The notes below the pieces were generated by a model. It was given only the letters and a program-made list of their open reading frames with translations, searched no databases and was not told where the DNA came from. From positions 12,386-76,385 of the forward strand of contig UQLA01000013.1 of assembly GCA_900541745.1 (NCBI GenBank): a stretch of 64,000 bases of DNA, read 5' to 3'. A program made the position numbers and the translations under genes. How positions within the stretch are numbered: the stretch's first letter is position 1; every line of letters begins with the position of its first letter. The DNA comes from an uncultured Collinsella sp. Its GTDB lineage: Bacteria; Actinomycetota; Coriobacteriia; Coriobacteriales; Coriobacteriaceae. Shown here piece by piece: positions 50,167 through 59,508 of the stretch.

Positions 50167-50889
50167 TTGTCCGACATCCGATATAAACGCGTGCTTCTGA
50201 AGCTCTCCGGTGAAGCGCTGATGGGCGATGGCAACTACGGCATCGACCCCAAGGTTACCGATCATCTTGCCAAGCAGGTCAAGGAGCTGCTCGCCGTTGG
50301 TCATGAGGTCGGCGTCGTTGTCGGCGGCGGCAATATTTTCCGCGGCATGGCCGGTGCCGCCGGTGGTATGGACCGCGCCCAGGCCGATTACATGGGTATG
50401 CTCGCTACCGTTATGAACGCGCTTGCCCTGCAGGATGCCTTCGAGCACAACGATGTTCCCTGCCGCGTGATGAGCGCTATCCAGATGAACGAGATCTGCG
50501 AGCCCTATATTCGCCGTCGCGCCATCAACCACCTGTCCAAGGGCAACGTCGTTATCTTTGCCGCCGGATCGGGTAATCCGTACTTTACGACTGACACCGC
50601 CGCGGCCCTTCGCGCCTGTGAGATCGGTGCCGAGATTCTGATTAAAGCCACCAAGGTTGATGGCATCTACGACAAGGATCCCGTCAAGTGCGCTGACGCC
50701 GTCCGCTTTGACAAGATCACCTATCACGAGGTGCTCGTTCGCGGCCTGCAGGTTATGGATTCCACGGCTACGGCTCTTTGCCAGGACAACCGTATGCCCA
50801 TTTTGGTCCTCAACATCGATGGCGAGGACACCGTCAAGCGCGCGCTCGCGGGTGAGCCCGTCGGCACGCTCGTCTATCAGGAGGATTAA
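50167..50889 (+). CDS. pyrH: UMP kinase
   Basis: Phosphorylates UMP to UDP with ATP; hexameric, allosteric in the family. 240 residues. KRVLLKLSGEALMGD at the start, GVVVGGGNIFRGMAGAAGGMDRAQADYMGMLATVMNALALQD in the middle and YFTTDTAAALRACEIGAEILIKATKVDGIYDKDP are the standard motifs. TTG start after AAAGGAGG. A weak promoter may lie at about 50129-50150. It precedes frr by three bases. Confidence 0.97.
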   Translation: MSDIRYKRVLLKLSGEALMGDGNYGIDPKVTDHLAKQVKELLAVGHEVGVVVGGGNIFRGMAGAAGGMDRAQADYMGMLATVMNALALQDAFEHNDVPCRVMSAIQMNEICEPYIRRRAINHLSKGNVVIFAAGSGNPYFTTDTAAALRACEIGAEILIKATKVDGIYDKDPVKCADAVRFDKITYHEVLVRGLQVMDSTATALCQDNRMPILVLNIDGEDTVKRALAGEPVGTLVYQED

Positions 50890-50891
50890 GC

Positions 50892-51428
50892 ATGGCAGAG
50901 AACATCACCGCCCACATGGACAAGTCACTCGAGTCCCTCAAGCATAACTTCTCCAAGGTCCGCACTGGCCGCGCCAACGCTAACATTCTGTCCGACATCA
51001 CCGTCGACTACTACGGTGTTGCCACGCCCGTCACGCAGGTTGCCGCCGTTAAGACCCCCGAGGCCCACATGCTGCTTATCGAGCCGTGGGATAAGGCGCT
51101 CATCAATGCCATCGTCAAGGCTATCAGTGCCTCCGACCTGGGCATTACCCCCAACTCCGATGGTACCGTCGTGCGTCTGCCGTTCCCGGCTCCCACCGAG
51201 GAGCGTCGTCGCGAGCTCGTTAAGGAGTGCCGCGAGTACGCCGAGCAGGCCAAGGTCTCCATCCGCAACATCCGCCGCGACTTTAACAACAAGCTCGAGC
51301 GCGACGAGGAGCTCACCGAGGACGATGTTCGTCGCGAGCAGGCCAAGGTTCAGAAGCATACCGACGAGTATGTTGCCAAGGTCGAGGAGCTTCTGAAGGA
51401 AAAAGAAGCCGAGGTCATGGAGATCTAA
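50892..51428 (+). CDS. frr: Ribosome recycling factor
   Basis: Splits post-termination ribosomes with EF-G. 178 residues, slightly shorter than the usual 185. DKSLESLKHNFSKVRTGRANANILSDITVDYYGVATPVTQVA and LPFPAPTEERRRELVKECREYAEQAKVSIRNIRRDFN are the family motifs; the three-helix bundle is complete. Starts three bases after pyrH. Confidence 0.97.
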   Translation: MAENITAHMDKSLESLKHNFSKVRTGRANANILSDITVDYYGVATPVTQVAAVKTPEAHMLLIEPWDKALINAIVKAISASDLGITPNSDGTVVRLPFPAPTEERRRELVKECREYAEQAKVSIRNIRRDFNNKLERDEELTEDDVRREQAKVQKHTDEYVAKVEELLKEKEAEVMEI

Positions 51429-51429
51429 G

Positions 51430-52224
51430 GTGCAATACGACGAGCATAAACTGGTCGAGTACTTTGCCGACGCCCCTGCGGGCGTCGGTTTTTCCGACCT
51501 TGACCTCAATAACATTCCGCACCATATTTCGTGCATCATGGACGGCAACGGCCGTTGGGCCACGTCGCGCGGTCTTGCCCGCACCGAAGGCCACAAGGCC
51601 GGCATCGTCTCGCTGCGCGAGATCATTACCGCCTGCGTGCGCCTGGGCGTCGACGTGCTTTCGGCCTATGCGTTCTCAACCGAAAACTGGAATCGCCCGC
51701 AGCACGAAGTCAACGTTCTGATGCACCTGTTTGCCAAGACGTTTATCGATGAGCTGCCGCTGCTTAAGCGCGAGAACGTCCGCGTTGTCTTTTTGGGCGA
51801 TATTTCTGCGCTGCCCAAGAAGACCCGCGACGTCTTTGAGCGCGGCCTTGCCGAGTGCGCCGACCATACCGGTATGACGCTGGCGCTGGCCGTTAACTAC
51901 GGCGCCCGTGCTGAGATCACCCGCGCTGTCCGCCAGATCGCGCTTGATGCCGCCGCTGGGAAGATCGACCCCGCCGCTATCGACGATGATATGGTTGCTT
52001 CGCACCTGTACACCGCCGGCCTTCCCGATCCGGAGCTCGTGATTCGCACCTCTGGCGAGCTTCGTCTTTCGAACTATCTGCTGTGGCAGGTTGCTTATTC
52101 CGAGTTCTATGTCACCGATACCTATTGGCCTGACTTTGATCGTTGGGGCCTTGTCGACGCCATTTTGGCCTACCAGGGTCGCGACCGTAGGTTTGGTGGA
52201 CTGAGCAAGACCGAGGAGGCTTAA
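51430..52224 (+). CDS. uppS: Undecaprenyl diphosphate synthase (isoprenyl transferase)
   Basis: cis-prenyltransferase making the C55 lipid carrier for peptidoglycan. 264 residues. IPHHISCIMDGNGRWATSRGLARTEGHKAG has the catalytic Asp (MDGNGRW), YAFSTENWNRPQHEV is the second motif, and LVIRTSGELRLSNYLLWQVAYSEFYVTDTYWPDF the third. GTG start one base after the frr stop. The first 30 residues are an extension. With cdsA, dxr and ispG it forms a lipid/isoprenoid operon. Confidence 0.97.
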   Translation: MQYDEHKLVEYFADAPAGVGFSDLDLNNIPHHISCIMDGNGRWATSRGLARTEGHKAGIVSLREIITACVRLGVDVLSAYAFSTENWNRPQHEVNVLMHLFAKTFIDELPLLKRENVRVVFLGDISALPKKTRDVFERGLAECADHTGMTLALAVNYGARAEITRAVRQIALDAAAGKIDPAAIDDDMVASHLYTAGLPDPELVIRTSGELRLSNYLLWQVAYSEFYVTDTYWPDFDRWGLVDAILAYQGRDRRFGGLSKTEEA

Positions 52225-52226
52225 TC

Positions 52227-53141
52227 GTGTCCGAACGTCCCAAGGCATCCGCTCCCAAGGCGCCTACTTCCGCGAAGCCCGCGCGTAAGGCTTCCGCTGC
52301 AGGCGCCCCTGCAGCGAAGGGCGGCTCCGGTTCGTGGCTGGCGGGCTTTATCACCCGTGCCGCCGCCGGTATCGTCTATGCCGTTGTCTTTATCCTGTGC
52401 CTGGTTTTGGGTATTGTGCCCACGGCCATCTTCGTGTCCGTCATGAGCGGTCTGTGCTGCTATGAGTTCTTCCGCATGACGAGGCTCGACGGCAAGGTTG
52501 CCAACGAGCGCCTTGGTATCACTGCCGCCGTGCTCTTTCCGCTCTCGGCTCTGGGCGATTCGCTGCTGTTGAACGCCCTGCTGTTCGCTTTGATGCTTGC
52601 GGTTGGTATCTGGTATGTCTGGTCTCCGCGCACTCGCATCTCTGACGTTGCCGTGACGCTCATGGGCCCTATCTACACTGGCTTTATGCTGTCGGCTATC
52701 GTGCTGCTGCGCGATGCCGTGCCCGGTTTTGCCGGCGCCCTGCTTTCGGTGGGCGTTTGCGCGTCCCTTTGGGTCTCCGACTCGTTTGCCTACATCGTGG
52801 GCAGCCGCATCGGCAAGCATAAGATGGTTCCCAAGATCTCTCCCAAAAAGAGCTGGGAAGGCTTTGTCGGCGGCATCTTGGGCTCTGTCTTGATCTGGCT
52901 CATCCTGTGGGCAACGCACTTCTATAAGCTGAGCCTACCCTATGCACTGCTGTGCGGCGTGGTCGTCTCCATCCTGGGCGTTATCGGCGACCTCATCGAG
53001 TCGCGTATCAAGCGCGGCGTGGGCGTCAAAGATTCCGGCAATCTCATCCCGGGCCACGGCGGCATGCTCGACCGCAGCGATTCGCTCATCTTTGGCTGCA
53101 TTACCGCGCAGCTGCTGCTGATGATCGGAGGCGTGCTGTAA
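52227..53141 (+). CDS. cdsA: Phosphatidate cytidylyltransferase
   Basis: Makes CDP-diacylglycerol, the precursor of phospholipids; integral membrane protein. 304 residues. The first 35 are an Ala/Pro/Lys-rich cytoplasmic extension, followed by about seven to eight membrane helices. The family signature SRIKRGVGVKDSGNLIPGHGGMLDRSDSLIF is near the C-terminus. KISPKKSWEGFVGGILGS also is characteristic. GTG start three bases after uppS; the stop shares one base with dxr. Confidence 0.96.
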   Translation: MSERPKASAPKAPTSAKPARKASAAGAPAAKGGSGSWLAGFITRAAAGIVYAVVFILCLVLGIVPTAIFVSVMSGLCCYEFFRMTRLDGKVANERLGITAAVLFPLSALGDSLLLNALLFALMLAVGIWYVWSPRTRISDVAVTLMGPIYTGFMLSAIVLLRDAVPGFAGALLSVGVCASLWVSDSFAYIVGSRIGKHKMVPKISPKKSWEGFVGGILGSVLIWLILWATHFYKLSLPYALLCGVVVSILGVIGDLIESRIKRGVGVKDSGNLIPGHGGMLDRSDSLIFGCITAQLLLMIGGVL

Positions 53142-54328
53142 TGGCTTATCAGACCACCTACGGTCCCGACGGGCGTCTTCGTGTTGCCGTTCTGGGCTGT
53201 ACTGGTTCTATCGGCACTCAGGCGCTCGATGTGTGCCGTCAGCATGCCGATCGCCTGCAGGTGACGGCGCTGTCTGTTAATTCCAGCACCTCCGAGCTCG
53301 TTGCCGCTGCCCGTGAGTTCTCGGTTCCGGCGGTTGCCGTGGCGGACGCCTCCCATGGCGCCGACGCCGTGCTGCAGGAACTGCCCGAGGGCACGGAGCT
53401 CGGAATTGGCGCGCAGGCCGTGTGCGAGCTCGCATGCCGCGATGATGTCGACTGCGTGCTCGTGGCCATCGTGGGCGCTGCCGGTCTCGAGGCGAGCCAT
53501 GCTGCCCTGACCTCGAACAAGCGTCTTGCCCTGGCCAACAAGGAATCGCTCGTTGTCGGTGGCGATCTGCTTATGCCGTTGGCGCAGCCGGGCCAGCTTA
53601 TCCCGGTCGACTCCGAGCATTCTGCCATCTACCAGTGCTATCTGGGCGAGAATCCGCGCGAGGCTCACTGCATTTGGCTTACCTGCTCGGGCGGCCCGTT
53701 CTTTGGCCGCACGCGTGACGAGCTCGATCGCGTGACGCGCGCCGATGCCCTGGCGCATCCTACGTGGGCTATGGGTGCCAAGATCACGATTGACTCCGCC
53801 ACCCTCATGAACAAAGGTCTGGAGCGTATCGAGGCCATGCATCTGTTTGGCTGTGATCTCGATTTCATTAACGTGGTCGTGCAGCGCCAGTCTAAGATTC
53901 ACTCCATGGTCGAGTTTGCCGACGGTTCTGTGATGGCGCATCTCGGCGCTTCCGACATGCGCATTCCCATCCAGTTTGCCTTCTCGTATCCCGAGCGTTG
54001 GGATACGCCGGCTCCGCGTATCGACTTCCGCGAGTTGGGACAGCTTACCTTTGACGCGGCCGATATGGATACCTTCCGCTGCCTTGCGCTGGCCGAACGT
54101 GCCGGCAAGACGGGCGGCACCATGCCGTGCGTGCTCAATGCCGCCAACGAGGTCGCCGTCGATGCCTTCCTGCATGACGGCTGCAGCTTTACCGATATCG
54201 ACCGCATTGTTGAATCCTGCATGGACGCTCACGATGCGCAGACGGTCGATTCGTTTGATCAGCTTCGCGACATCGATGGCTGGGCACGTACAAAGGCTGC
54301 GCAGGTGCTCGCCGCAACCCGTTCTTAA
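53141..54328 (+). CDS. dxr: 1-deoxy-D-xylulose 5-phosphate reductoisomerase
   Basis: Second enzyme of the MEP isoprenoid pathway, NADPH- and metal-dependent. 395 residues. NADPH motif VAVLGCTGSIGTQALDV near residue 15, LANKESLVVGGDLL, PVDSEHSAIYQCYLGE (metal Asp and Glu), and LTCSGGPFFGRTRDEL. HPTWAMGAKITIDSATLMNKGLERIEAMHLF is complete. The ATG shares one base with the cdsA stop. Together with ispG this indicates the MEP rather than the mevalonate pathway. Confidence 0.97.
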   Translation: MAYQTTYGPDGRLRVAVLGCTGSIGTQALDVCRQHADRLQVTALSVNSSTSELVAAAREFSVPAVAVADASHGADAVLQELPEGTELGIGAQAVCELACRDDVDCVLVAIVGAAGLEASHAALTSNKRLALANKESLVVGGDLLMPLAQPGQLIPVDSEHSAIYQCYLGENPREAHCIWLTCSGGPFFGRTRDELDRVTRADALAHPTWAMGAKITIDSATLMNKGLERIEAMHLFGCDLDFINVVVQRQSKIHSMVEFADGSVMAHLGASDMRIPIQFAFSYPERWDTPAPRIDFRELGQLTFDAADMDTFRCLALAERAGKTGGTMPCVLNAANEVAVDAFLHDGCSFTDIDRIVESCMDAHDAQTVDSFDQLRDIDGWARTKAAQVLAATRS

Positions 54329-54353
54329 CCCATAAGGATTGCTTTTTCGTTTT

Positions 54354-55715
54354 ATGGATACTGTTCTGAGCGTTCTCTCATCGGTCTTTTGGGGCCTGCT
54401 GATGCTTTCCGTCCTCGTGTTTTTGCACGAGGGCGGCCACTTTTTGGCGGCGCGTGCCTGCGGTGTCCGTGTGACTGAGTTCTTTTTGGGCCTGCCGTGT
54501 CGCTTTGATATCCACCACACGTCTCGTCGCATCGGCACCAAGTTTGGCGTGACCCCGCTGTTGCTGGGTGGGTATGCTGCCATCTGTGGCATGGATCCGA
54601 CCGATGTCTCGTGTGCCGATCGCGTGCTTGCTGCCATCTATCGCCACGGCCGTGTGACGGTGGCCGATCTTGCCGTCGAGCTCGAGCTGTCCGAGGAGGA
54701 TGTGCTCGAGGCCTGTGCTTTGCTGTTGGGCTGGGGCTCCATCTCTCCTTGGTATGAAGAAGGGGAAAAGCCTTCGCCCAGTTACTATCCCACCAAGTAC
54801 CAGTCCCTGCCGCGTGACGCGGCGGGTTATACCACCTTTGACGGCCGTCGGTTCGATCGCGAGCACGCGACTGCCGAGGGTGATGTATGGGAACTGCCGT
54901 GCGGCGAGGCCGAATTCCTTGCACGCGAGCGCTCGCACACCTATTTGGGCCAGGGCTTTGTCAAGCGTGCCTTTATGCTGCTTGCGGGCATTACCGTCAA
55001 TATCCTGACGGGCTTTTTGCTCCTTATGAGCATCTATTCCATCGCAGGTGTCACGGTGCCGGTGGATACCAATGTGATTGGCCAGGTTGACGAAGGCTCG
55101 ATTGCCGCCGCGGCGGGAATCGAGGGCGGCGACGCGATCCTTTCGGTCGACGGAGTATCGTGCTCTACCTGGATGGACGTTTACGATGCCATCGGCAAGG
55201 CTGCCGGTAAGGACGATATCGCCATCGAGTACGAGCGTGACGGCCAGCAGCATTCGACCACGGTTGCGCTCAAAGAGGATGAGCGCCTCGGTGTGTATGC
55301 CTCTACGCAGGTGGTCCGTTTAGACCCCATCACGTCGGCTCGCCTGTCGTTCTCCTATGTCGTGCAGACAGCGGAGGGCGTGATGCGCCTGCTTCAGCCG
55401 CAGCATACGATGGAGATTCTCGATCAGTCCTCTTCGATCGTGGGTATTAGCGTTATGTCCTCGCAGGCTGCTGCTGCCGGCCCTGCCACGTTCCTTTCGT
55501 TTGCCGCCCTCATATCGTTCTCGCTTGGCTTTATGAACCTGCTGCCCATCCCGCCGCTCGATGGCGGTAAGCTGGTCATCGAGATCATTCAAAAGATTGT
55601 GGGCCGCGAGCTTCCGCTCAAGGTCCAGACGATTGTGAGCTATGTGGGCATTGCGCTCTTTGCGCTGCTGTTTGTCTATATGCTTCGTTCCGACATCCTT
55701 CGATTTATTCTGTAG
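54354..55715 (+). CDS. RseP-type site-2 zinc metalloprotease with an inserted domain
   Basis: Membrane protease of 453 residues. HEGGH (25-29) in the first helix gives two zinc ligands and the catalytic Glu; NLLPIPPLDGG near residue 400 supplies the third. Between them are a PDZ domain (about 240-315) and membrane helices. Residues about 80-195, after LLLGGYAAICG, are not seen in usual RseP: this stretch has a winged-helix-like part (84-130; VLAAIYRHGRVTVADLAVELELSEEDVLEACALLL) and a Tyr/Pro-rich part. Its substrate is unknown. ATG at 54354 is chosen; a TTG at 54339 is too close to AAGGA. Between dxr and ispG as in many bacteria. Confidence 0.9.
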   Translation: MDTVLSVLSSVFWGLLMLSVLVFLHEGGHFLAARACGVRVTEFFLGLPCRFDIHHTSRRIGTKFGVTPLLLGGYAAICGMDPTDVSCADRVLAAIYRHGRVTVADLAVELELSEEDVLEACALLLGWGSISPWYEEGEKPSPSYYPTKYQSLPRDAAGYTTFDGRRFDREHATAEGDVWELPCGEAEFLARERSHTYLGQGFVKRAFMLLAGITVNILTGFLLLMSIYSIAGVTVPVDTNVIGQVDEGSIAAAAGIEGGDAILSVDGVSCSTWMDVYDAIGKAAGKDDIAIEYERDGQQHSTTVALKEDERLGVYASTQVVRLDPITSARLSFSYVVQTAEGVMRLLQPQHTMEILDQSSSIVGISVMSSQAAAAGPATFLSFAALISFSLGFMNLLPIPPLDGGKLVIEIIQKIVGRELPLKVQTIVSYVGIALFALLFVYMLRSDILRFIL

Positions 55716-55728
55716 GGGAGTGTTTGGA

Positions 55729-56811
55729 TTGTCTTTATCCCATCCTTTGCCTCGCGAGCTGACGCGTCCCGTGCATGTGGGCGGTGTGCAGATCGGTGGC
55801 GGCGCGCCGGTGGTGGTCCAATCCATGACCTGCACCGATACCGCTGATGCCCAGGCAACGCTTGCGCAAGTGCGTGCGTTGGCGCAGGCTGGCTGTGATA
55901 TCGTGCGCGTGAGCGTGCCCACCGAGGCTGCGCTTGAGGGTTTCCGCACCATCTGCGCCGAGTCTCCGGTGCCGATTGTCGCCGATATCCACTTTAACCA
56001 TAAGCTCGCCATTGGTGCCGTTGAGGCCGGTGCTGCCAAGCTGCGCATCAATCCCGGCAATATCGGCGATTGGGCCAAGGTTGACACGGTGATCGATGCT
56101 GCGGGTGCCGCTGACTGTGCGATTCGTATCGGCGTCAATGCCGGTTCGCTTGAACAGGATATCGCCGAGCGCGACGACCTTACGCAGCCCGAAAAGCTCG
56201 TGATGTCGAGCGAGCGTTTCGTTAAGCATTTTGAAGACCGCGGCTTTACGAACATTGTGCTTTCGGCCAAGGCCCATAGCGTGCAAACGACGCTCGATAC
56301 CTATCGAGCCCTGTCGCGCGAGATTCCCCACGTTCCGCTTCACCTGGGCGTGACGGAGGCCGGAACCAAGCTGCAGGGCACCATCAAGAGCTCGGTGGGC
56401 CTTGGTATCCTGCTGTCTGAGGGTATCGGTGACACCATGCGCGTCTCGCTCACGGCCGATCCGGTTGAGGAGCCGCCGGTTGCCTGGGGAATTTTGCAGT
56501 CGCTGGGCCTGCGTCGCCGTGGTCCCGAGATTGTCTCGTGCCCCACGTGCGCCCGCTGCCAGGTTAACCTGATTCCTATCGCCGAGGAAGTAACCGAGCG
56601 GCTTAAGAACTATGCCGCGCCGCTTTCGATTGCCGTCATGGGGTGTGCCGTTAATGGCCCCGGTGAGGCTTCTGATGCCGACCTGGGCGTTGCTTGCGGA
56701 CGTGGTCAGGCCCTGCTCTTTTCGCATGGCCAGATCATTGGTAAAGTAGCTGAGGATCAAATTGTCGACGCGCTTATGGCCGAGGTCGACAAGCTTATTG
56801 AGGAGAAATAA
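55729..56811 (+). CDS. ispG: 4-hydroxy-3-methylbut-2-enyl diphosphate synthase (IspG)
   Basis: 4Fe-4S enzyme of the MEP pathway. 360 residues. TIM barrel: HVGGVQIGGGAPVVVQSMTCTDTADAQATLAQV, FNHKLAIGAVEAGAAKLRINPGN, and HLGVTEAG. The cluster ligands are in CPTCARCQ near 265-275 and MGCAVNGPGEASDADLGVA near 305. TTG at 55729 is selected because GGGGAG is eight bases ahead and the length is then normal; the GTG at 55720 overlaps the ribosome site. Immediately precedes proS. Confidence 0.96.
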   Translation: MSLSHPLPRELTRPVHVGGVQIGGGAPVVVQSMTCTDTADAQATLAQVRALAQAGCDIVRVSVPTEAALEGFRTICAESPVPIVADIHFNHKLAIGAVEAGAAKLRINPGNIGDWAKVDTVIDAAGAADCAIRIGVNAGSLEQDIAERDDLTQPEKLVMSSERFVKHFEDRGFTNIVLSAKAHSVQTTLDTYRALSREIPHVPLHLGVTEAGTKLQGTIKSSVGLGILLSEGIGDTMRVSLTADPVEEPPVAWGILQSLGLRRRGPEIVSCPTCARCQVNLIPIAEEVTERLKNYAAPLSIAVMGCAVNGPGEASDADLGVACGRGQALLFSHGQIIGKVAEDQIVDALMAEVDKLIEEK

Positions 56812-58533
56812 ATGACTCGAGCAATGTATATGTCTAAGCTCTATGCGCCGACGCTTAAAGAGGATCCGGCCGACGCCGAGCTTGCAAGCCATCGTCTGCT
56901 GCTTCGTGCCGGTATGATCCGCAAGGAGGCCGCCGGTCTCTATTCCTATCTGCCGCTCGCTTGGCGCTCGATTCGTAAGATCGAGAACATCGTGCGCGAC
57001 GAGATGGATGCCGCCGGCGCCCAGGAGCTCATGATGCCCATTATGGTCGATGCCGAGCTGTGGCGTGAGTCCGGCCGCATCGATGCCTATGGTAAGGAGC
57101 TCGTGCGCTTTGACGACCGTCATGGTCGCGAGTTTGTGCTGGGCCCCACGCACGAGGAGACCGTCACGGCCCTGGTGCGCAACGAGCTGCGCTCCTATAA
57201 GCAGCTGCCCGTCAACCTGTACCACATTCAGGACAAGTTCCGCGATGAGTTCCGTCCCCGCTTTGGCCTGATGCGCGGCCGTGAGTTCATCATGAAGGAC
57301 GCCTACAGCTTCTCTGCCACGCAGGAGAGCCTGCAGGAGGAGTACGACAAGATGAAGCAGGCCTACGCCAACATCTGCGAGCGCTGCTACATCAAGGCTC
57401 TGCCCGTTGTCGCCGACTCCGGCGAAATCGGCGGCGACACCTCCGTCGAGTACATGGCGCTGGCCGACGCCGGCGAGGCTTCGCTCGTCTACTGCGACGA
57501 TTGCGGCTTTGCTGCCGATGACGAGGCTGCAAGCACCAAGGTCGTTGTGACCGAGGGTCCCGGCGACGGCACGCTCACCAAGGTCGAGACTCCGGGTATG
57601 GGCACCATCGAGGCCGTCGCCAAGTTCTTCGGCTTCCCCGAGAACGGCACGCGCAAGTCGCTGGCGTTGATTGACTCCGAGGGCAAGCCGGTCGTGGCCA
57701 TTGTTCCGGGCGACCACGAGCTCAACGACTGTAAGGCCGAGCACGTCTTTGGCAAGGGCTATCGCATGATGACCGACGAGGAGCTCCAGACCTACGGGCT
57801 GCATAAGGGCTTTATCGGACCGGTTAACCTGCCCGAGGGCATCCGTCTGGTGTGCGACGAGAGTCTGCGCGAGTCCAAACAGTGGGCCTGCGGTGCCAAC
57901 GAGGTCGACTATCACTTTACCGGCGCCTGCCCCGAGCGCGACTTTACCGTCGACGAGTGGGCCGACCTGGTTACCGTCGTCGCCGGCGATCCCTGCCCGC
58001 ACTGCGGCAAGCCGCTGTCTGCTGCTCGCGGTATCGAGGTCTCCCAGGTCTTCCAGCTGGGCACCAAGTACTCCGAGGCCATGGGTGCCACCTTTATGGA
58101 CGAGGACGGCAAGGAGAAGCCGCTTATCATGGGTTGCTATGGCGTTGGCGTGTCTCGCTCGCTCGCTGCCGTCGTGGAGCAGCACAACGACGAGCACGGC
58201 ATCGTCTGGCCGGTCTCCGTTGCCCCGTACGAGGTTGCTGTGATTCCGCTCGACCCCAAGAAGGAGGAGTGCGCTACCGTCTGCGAGCAGATCGTTGATG
58301 GCCTGTGCGCCGAGGGTATCGAGGTCGTCGTCGATGACCGTGACGAGCGTCCCGGCTTTAAATTTGCCGACAACGACCTTATGGGCTTCCCGTATCAGGT
58401 CGTTCTGGGTAAGCGTGGCCTCAAGAACGGCACCGTCGAGCTCAAGGACCGTGCCACGGGTGAGCGCGAGGACGTGGCGATCGACGAGGTCGTCGCCAAG
58501 GTCGCCGAGCTTGTGAAGGCGGCACGCCGTTAA
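56812..58533 (+). CDS. proS: Prolyl-tRNA synthetase (bacterial type with editing domain)
   Basis: 573 residues. Class II synthetase: motif 1 in the LLLRAGMIRKEAAGLYSYLPLAWRSIRKIENIVRDEM region, motif 2 FRDEFRPRFGLMRGREFIMKDAYSF, and an INS editing domain (about 225-385) that deacylates Ala-tRNA-Pro. Motif 3 is YGVGVSRSLAAVVEQ. The C-terminal anticodon domain is full. ATG follows the ispG stop directly. No T-box is present. The two terminators after it divide it from the convergent kinase gene. Confidence 0.98.
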   Translation: MTRAMYMSKLYAPTLKEDPADAELASHRLLLRAGMIRKEAAGLYSYLPLAWRSIRKIENIVRDEMDAAGAQELMMPIMVDAELWRESGRIDAYGKELVRFDDRHGREFVLGPTHEETVTALVRNELRSYKQLPVNLYHIQDKFRDEFRPRFGLMRGREFIMKDAYSFSATQESLQEEYDKMKQAYANICERCYIKALPVVADSGEIGGDTSVEYMALADAGEASLVYCDDCGFAADDEAASTKVVVTEGPGDGTLTKVETPGMGTIEAVAKFFGFPENGTRKSLALIDSEGKPVVAIVPGDHELNDCKAEHVFGKGYRMMTDEELQTYGLHKGFIGPVNLPEGIRLVCDESLRESKQWACGANEVDYHFTGACPERDFTVDEWADLVTVVAGDPCPHCGKPLSAARGIEVSQVFQLGTKYSEAMGATFMDEDGKEKPLIMGCYGVGVSRSLAAVVEQHNDEHGIVWPVSVAPYEVAVIPLDPKKEECATVCEQIVDGLCAEGIEVVVDDRDERPGFKFADNDLMGFPYQVVLGKRGLKNGTVELKDRATGEREDVAIDEVVAKVAELVKAARR

Positions 58534-58563
58534 TCGGCGATTTCGCTTGTAGTTCGATATACG

Positions 58564-58613
58564 GGACGGCCCCGCATTTCTCCAGATAGGGGAGATGCGG
58601 GGCCGTCCTTTTA
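58564..58613 (+). terminator. Terminator after proS
   Basis: GGACGGCCCCGCATTTCTCC pairs with the complement ending GGGGCCGTCC across AGATAG (two imperfect positions), then TTTTATC. About 30 bases after proS. Confidence 0.88.
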
Positions 58614-58636
58614 TCTTGTCGACGTACTCAATCGCT

Positions 58637-58679
58637 AAAAGGAAACCCCACAGCCCATGCGAGCTGCGGGGTTTCCTTT
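58637..58679. terminator. Second, bidirectional terminator between proS and kinase
   Basis: AAAGGAAACCCCACAGC pairs with GCTGCGGGGTTTCCTTT (one G-U) around CCATGCGA. A-tract and T-tract flank both sides, so it can end transcription from either direction; probably the terminator of the minus-strand kinase. Confidence 0.85.
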
Positions 58680-58711
58680 GTGCCTCCGATGCGAAATAAA
58701 TCGCTCAGATA

Positions 58712-59476
58712 TTACTGATAATCGACGACGTCGATCCAGTTCTTCAGGAACTCATCGTTCACGTTGCGCTTACGAGCGAGCTCGGAAGCGGCGACGATGC
58801 TCGTCCACTGACGCACGACCTGCATGGGCATGTCGGCGCGGTCGCAGTAGAGCTCCAGATAAGCCTCGGCCTGGTCCTTGCTGTTGAGGGCAAAGAGCAG
58901 GTAGGTGGTGGCAACGTCGGCAGCAGGGGAGCCCTGGGTAGCGTGTGCCCAGTCGCACACATAGAGCTGGCCGTCGTCGCCGACGATGACGTTGGAGGGG
59001 TTGAAGTCGCCGTGGCAGACCTTGAACTCCTTGGTCATACCGTCCAGACGCTCCTGAAGGTTGTAGCGCGTAGTGGCATTGAGCTGATCGAGGCTGTCGA
59101 TCATGCGGGCGAACTTGTCGCGCTGACGGTTGAGCAGCGGGGAGGTGTAGCCGTGGATCTCGATCTGGAGGTCGACGAACATCTCGAGGTACTCACCGAA
59201 GCGCTGGGGCTCGGCAGTCATCTTCTCGGCAAGGGTGGTGCCCGGAACCTTCTCGGTCACGAGCGCCCAGCCGTTGGCGTTCTCGAGCTGAGAAACCTCG
59301 AGAGCCTTGGGGCTGCGGATGCCGCACTCATTGATGCGGGCAAGATTCAAAGCCTCGTTGAACACGTCGGAGACGGGCTTGGCCTCGTTAAAGACCTTGA
59401 CGATCTTGTCGCCCAGGTCGTAAACGACCTTGTTGCCACGGCGGACGAGCTCGGTCTTGGAATCGGGTAGCAGCAT
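58712..59476 (-). CDS. APH/choline-kinase-like phosphotransferase, substrate unknown
   Basis: 254 residues of the protein-kinase-like aminoglycoside phosphotransferase superfamily. The catalytic motif VCHGDFNPSNVIVGDDGQLYVCDWAHATQG (residues about 155-185) has the Brenner HGDxxxxN and DW metal-binding residues. LVTEKVPGTTLAEK is the hinge. Length and pattern fit a small-molecule kinase, such as choline, homoserine or sugar kinase, rather than an antibiotic-resistance enzyme, because similar genes occur as housekeeping genes. Located downstream of adhE on the same strand with an 88-base gap holding a strong hairpin. AAAGGA precedes the ATG. Confidence 0.82.
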   Translation of the reverse strand: MLLPDSKTELVRRGNKVVYDLGDKIVKVFNEAKPVSDVFNEALNLARINECGIRSPKALEVSQLENANGWALVTEKVPGTTLAEKMTAEPQRFGEYLEMFVDLQIEIHGYTSPLLNRQRDKFARMIDSLDQLNATTRYNLQERLDGMTKEFKVCHGDFNPSNVIVGDDGQLYVCDWAHATQGSPAADVATTYLLFALNSKDQAEAYLELYCDRADMPMQVVRQWTSIVAASELARKRNVNDEFLKNWIDVVDYQ

Positions 59477-59508
59477 GGTTGCATCCTTTCAACGATGCGA
59501 TAGAAGCG

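Noticed and set aside
55735..58197. An 820-codon minus-strand frame opposite ispG and proS
   Set aside because: Same artefact as above; both sense genes are complete and certain.
58712..59476. Aminoglycoside resistance gene
   Set aside because: The superfamily motif is shared with many housekeeping small-molecule kinases, and base composition matches the chromosome; there is no sign of transfer.
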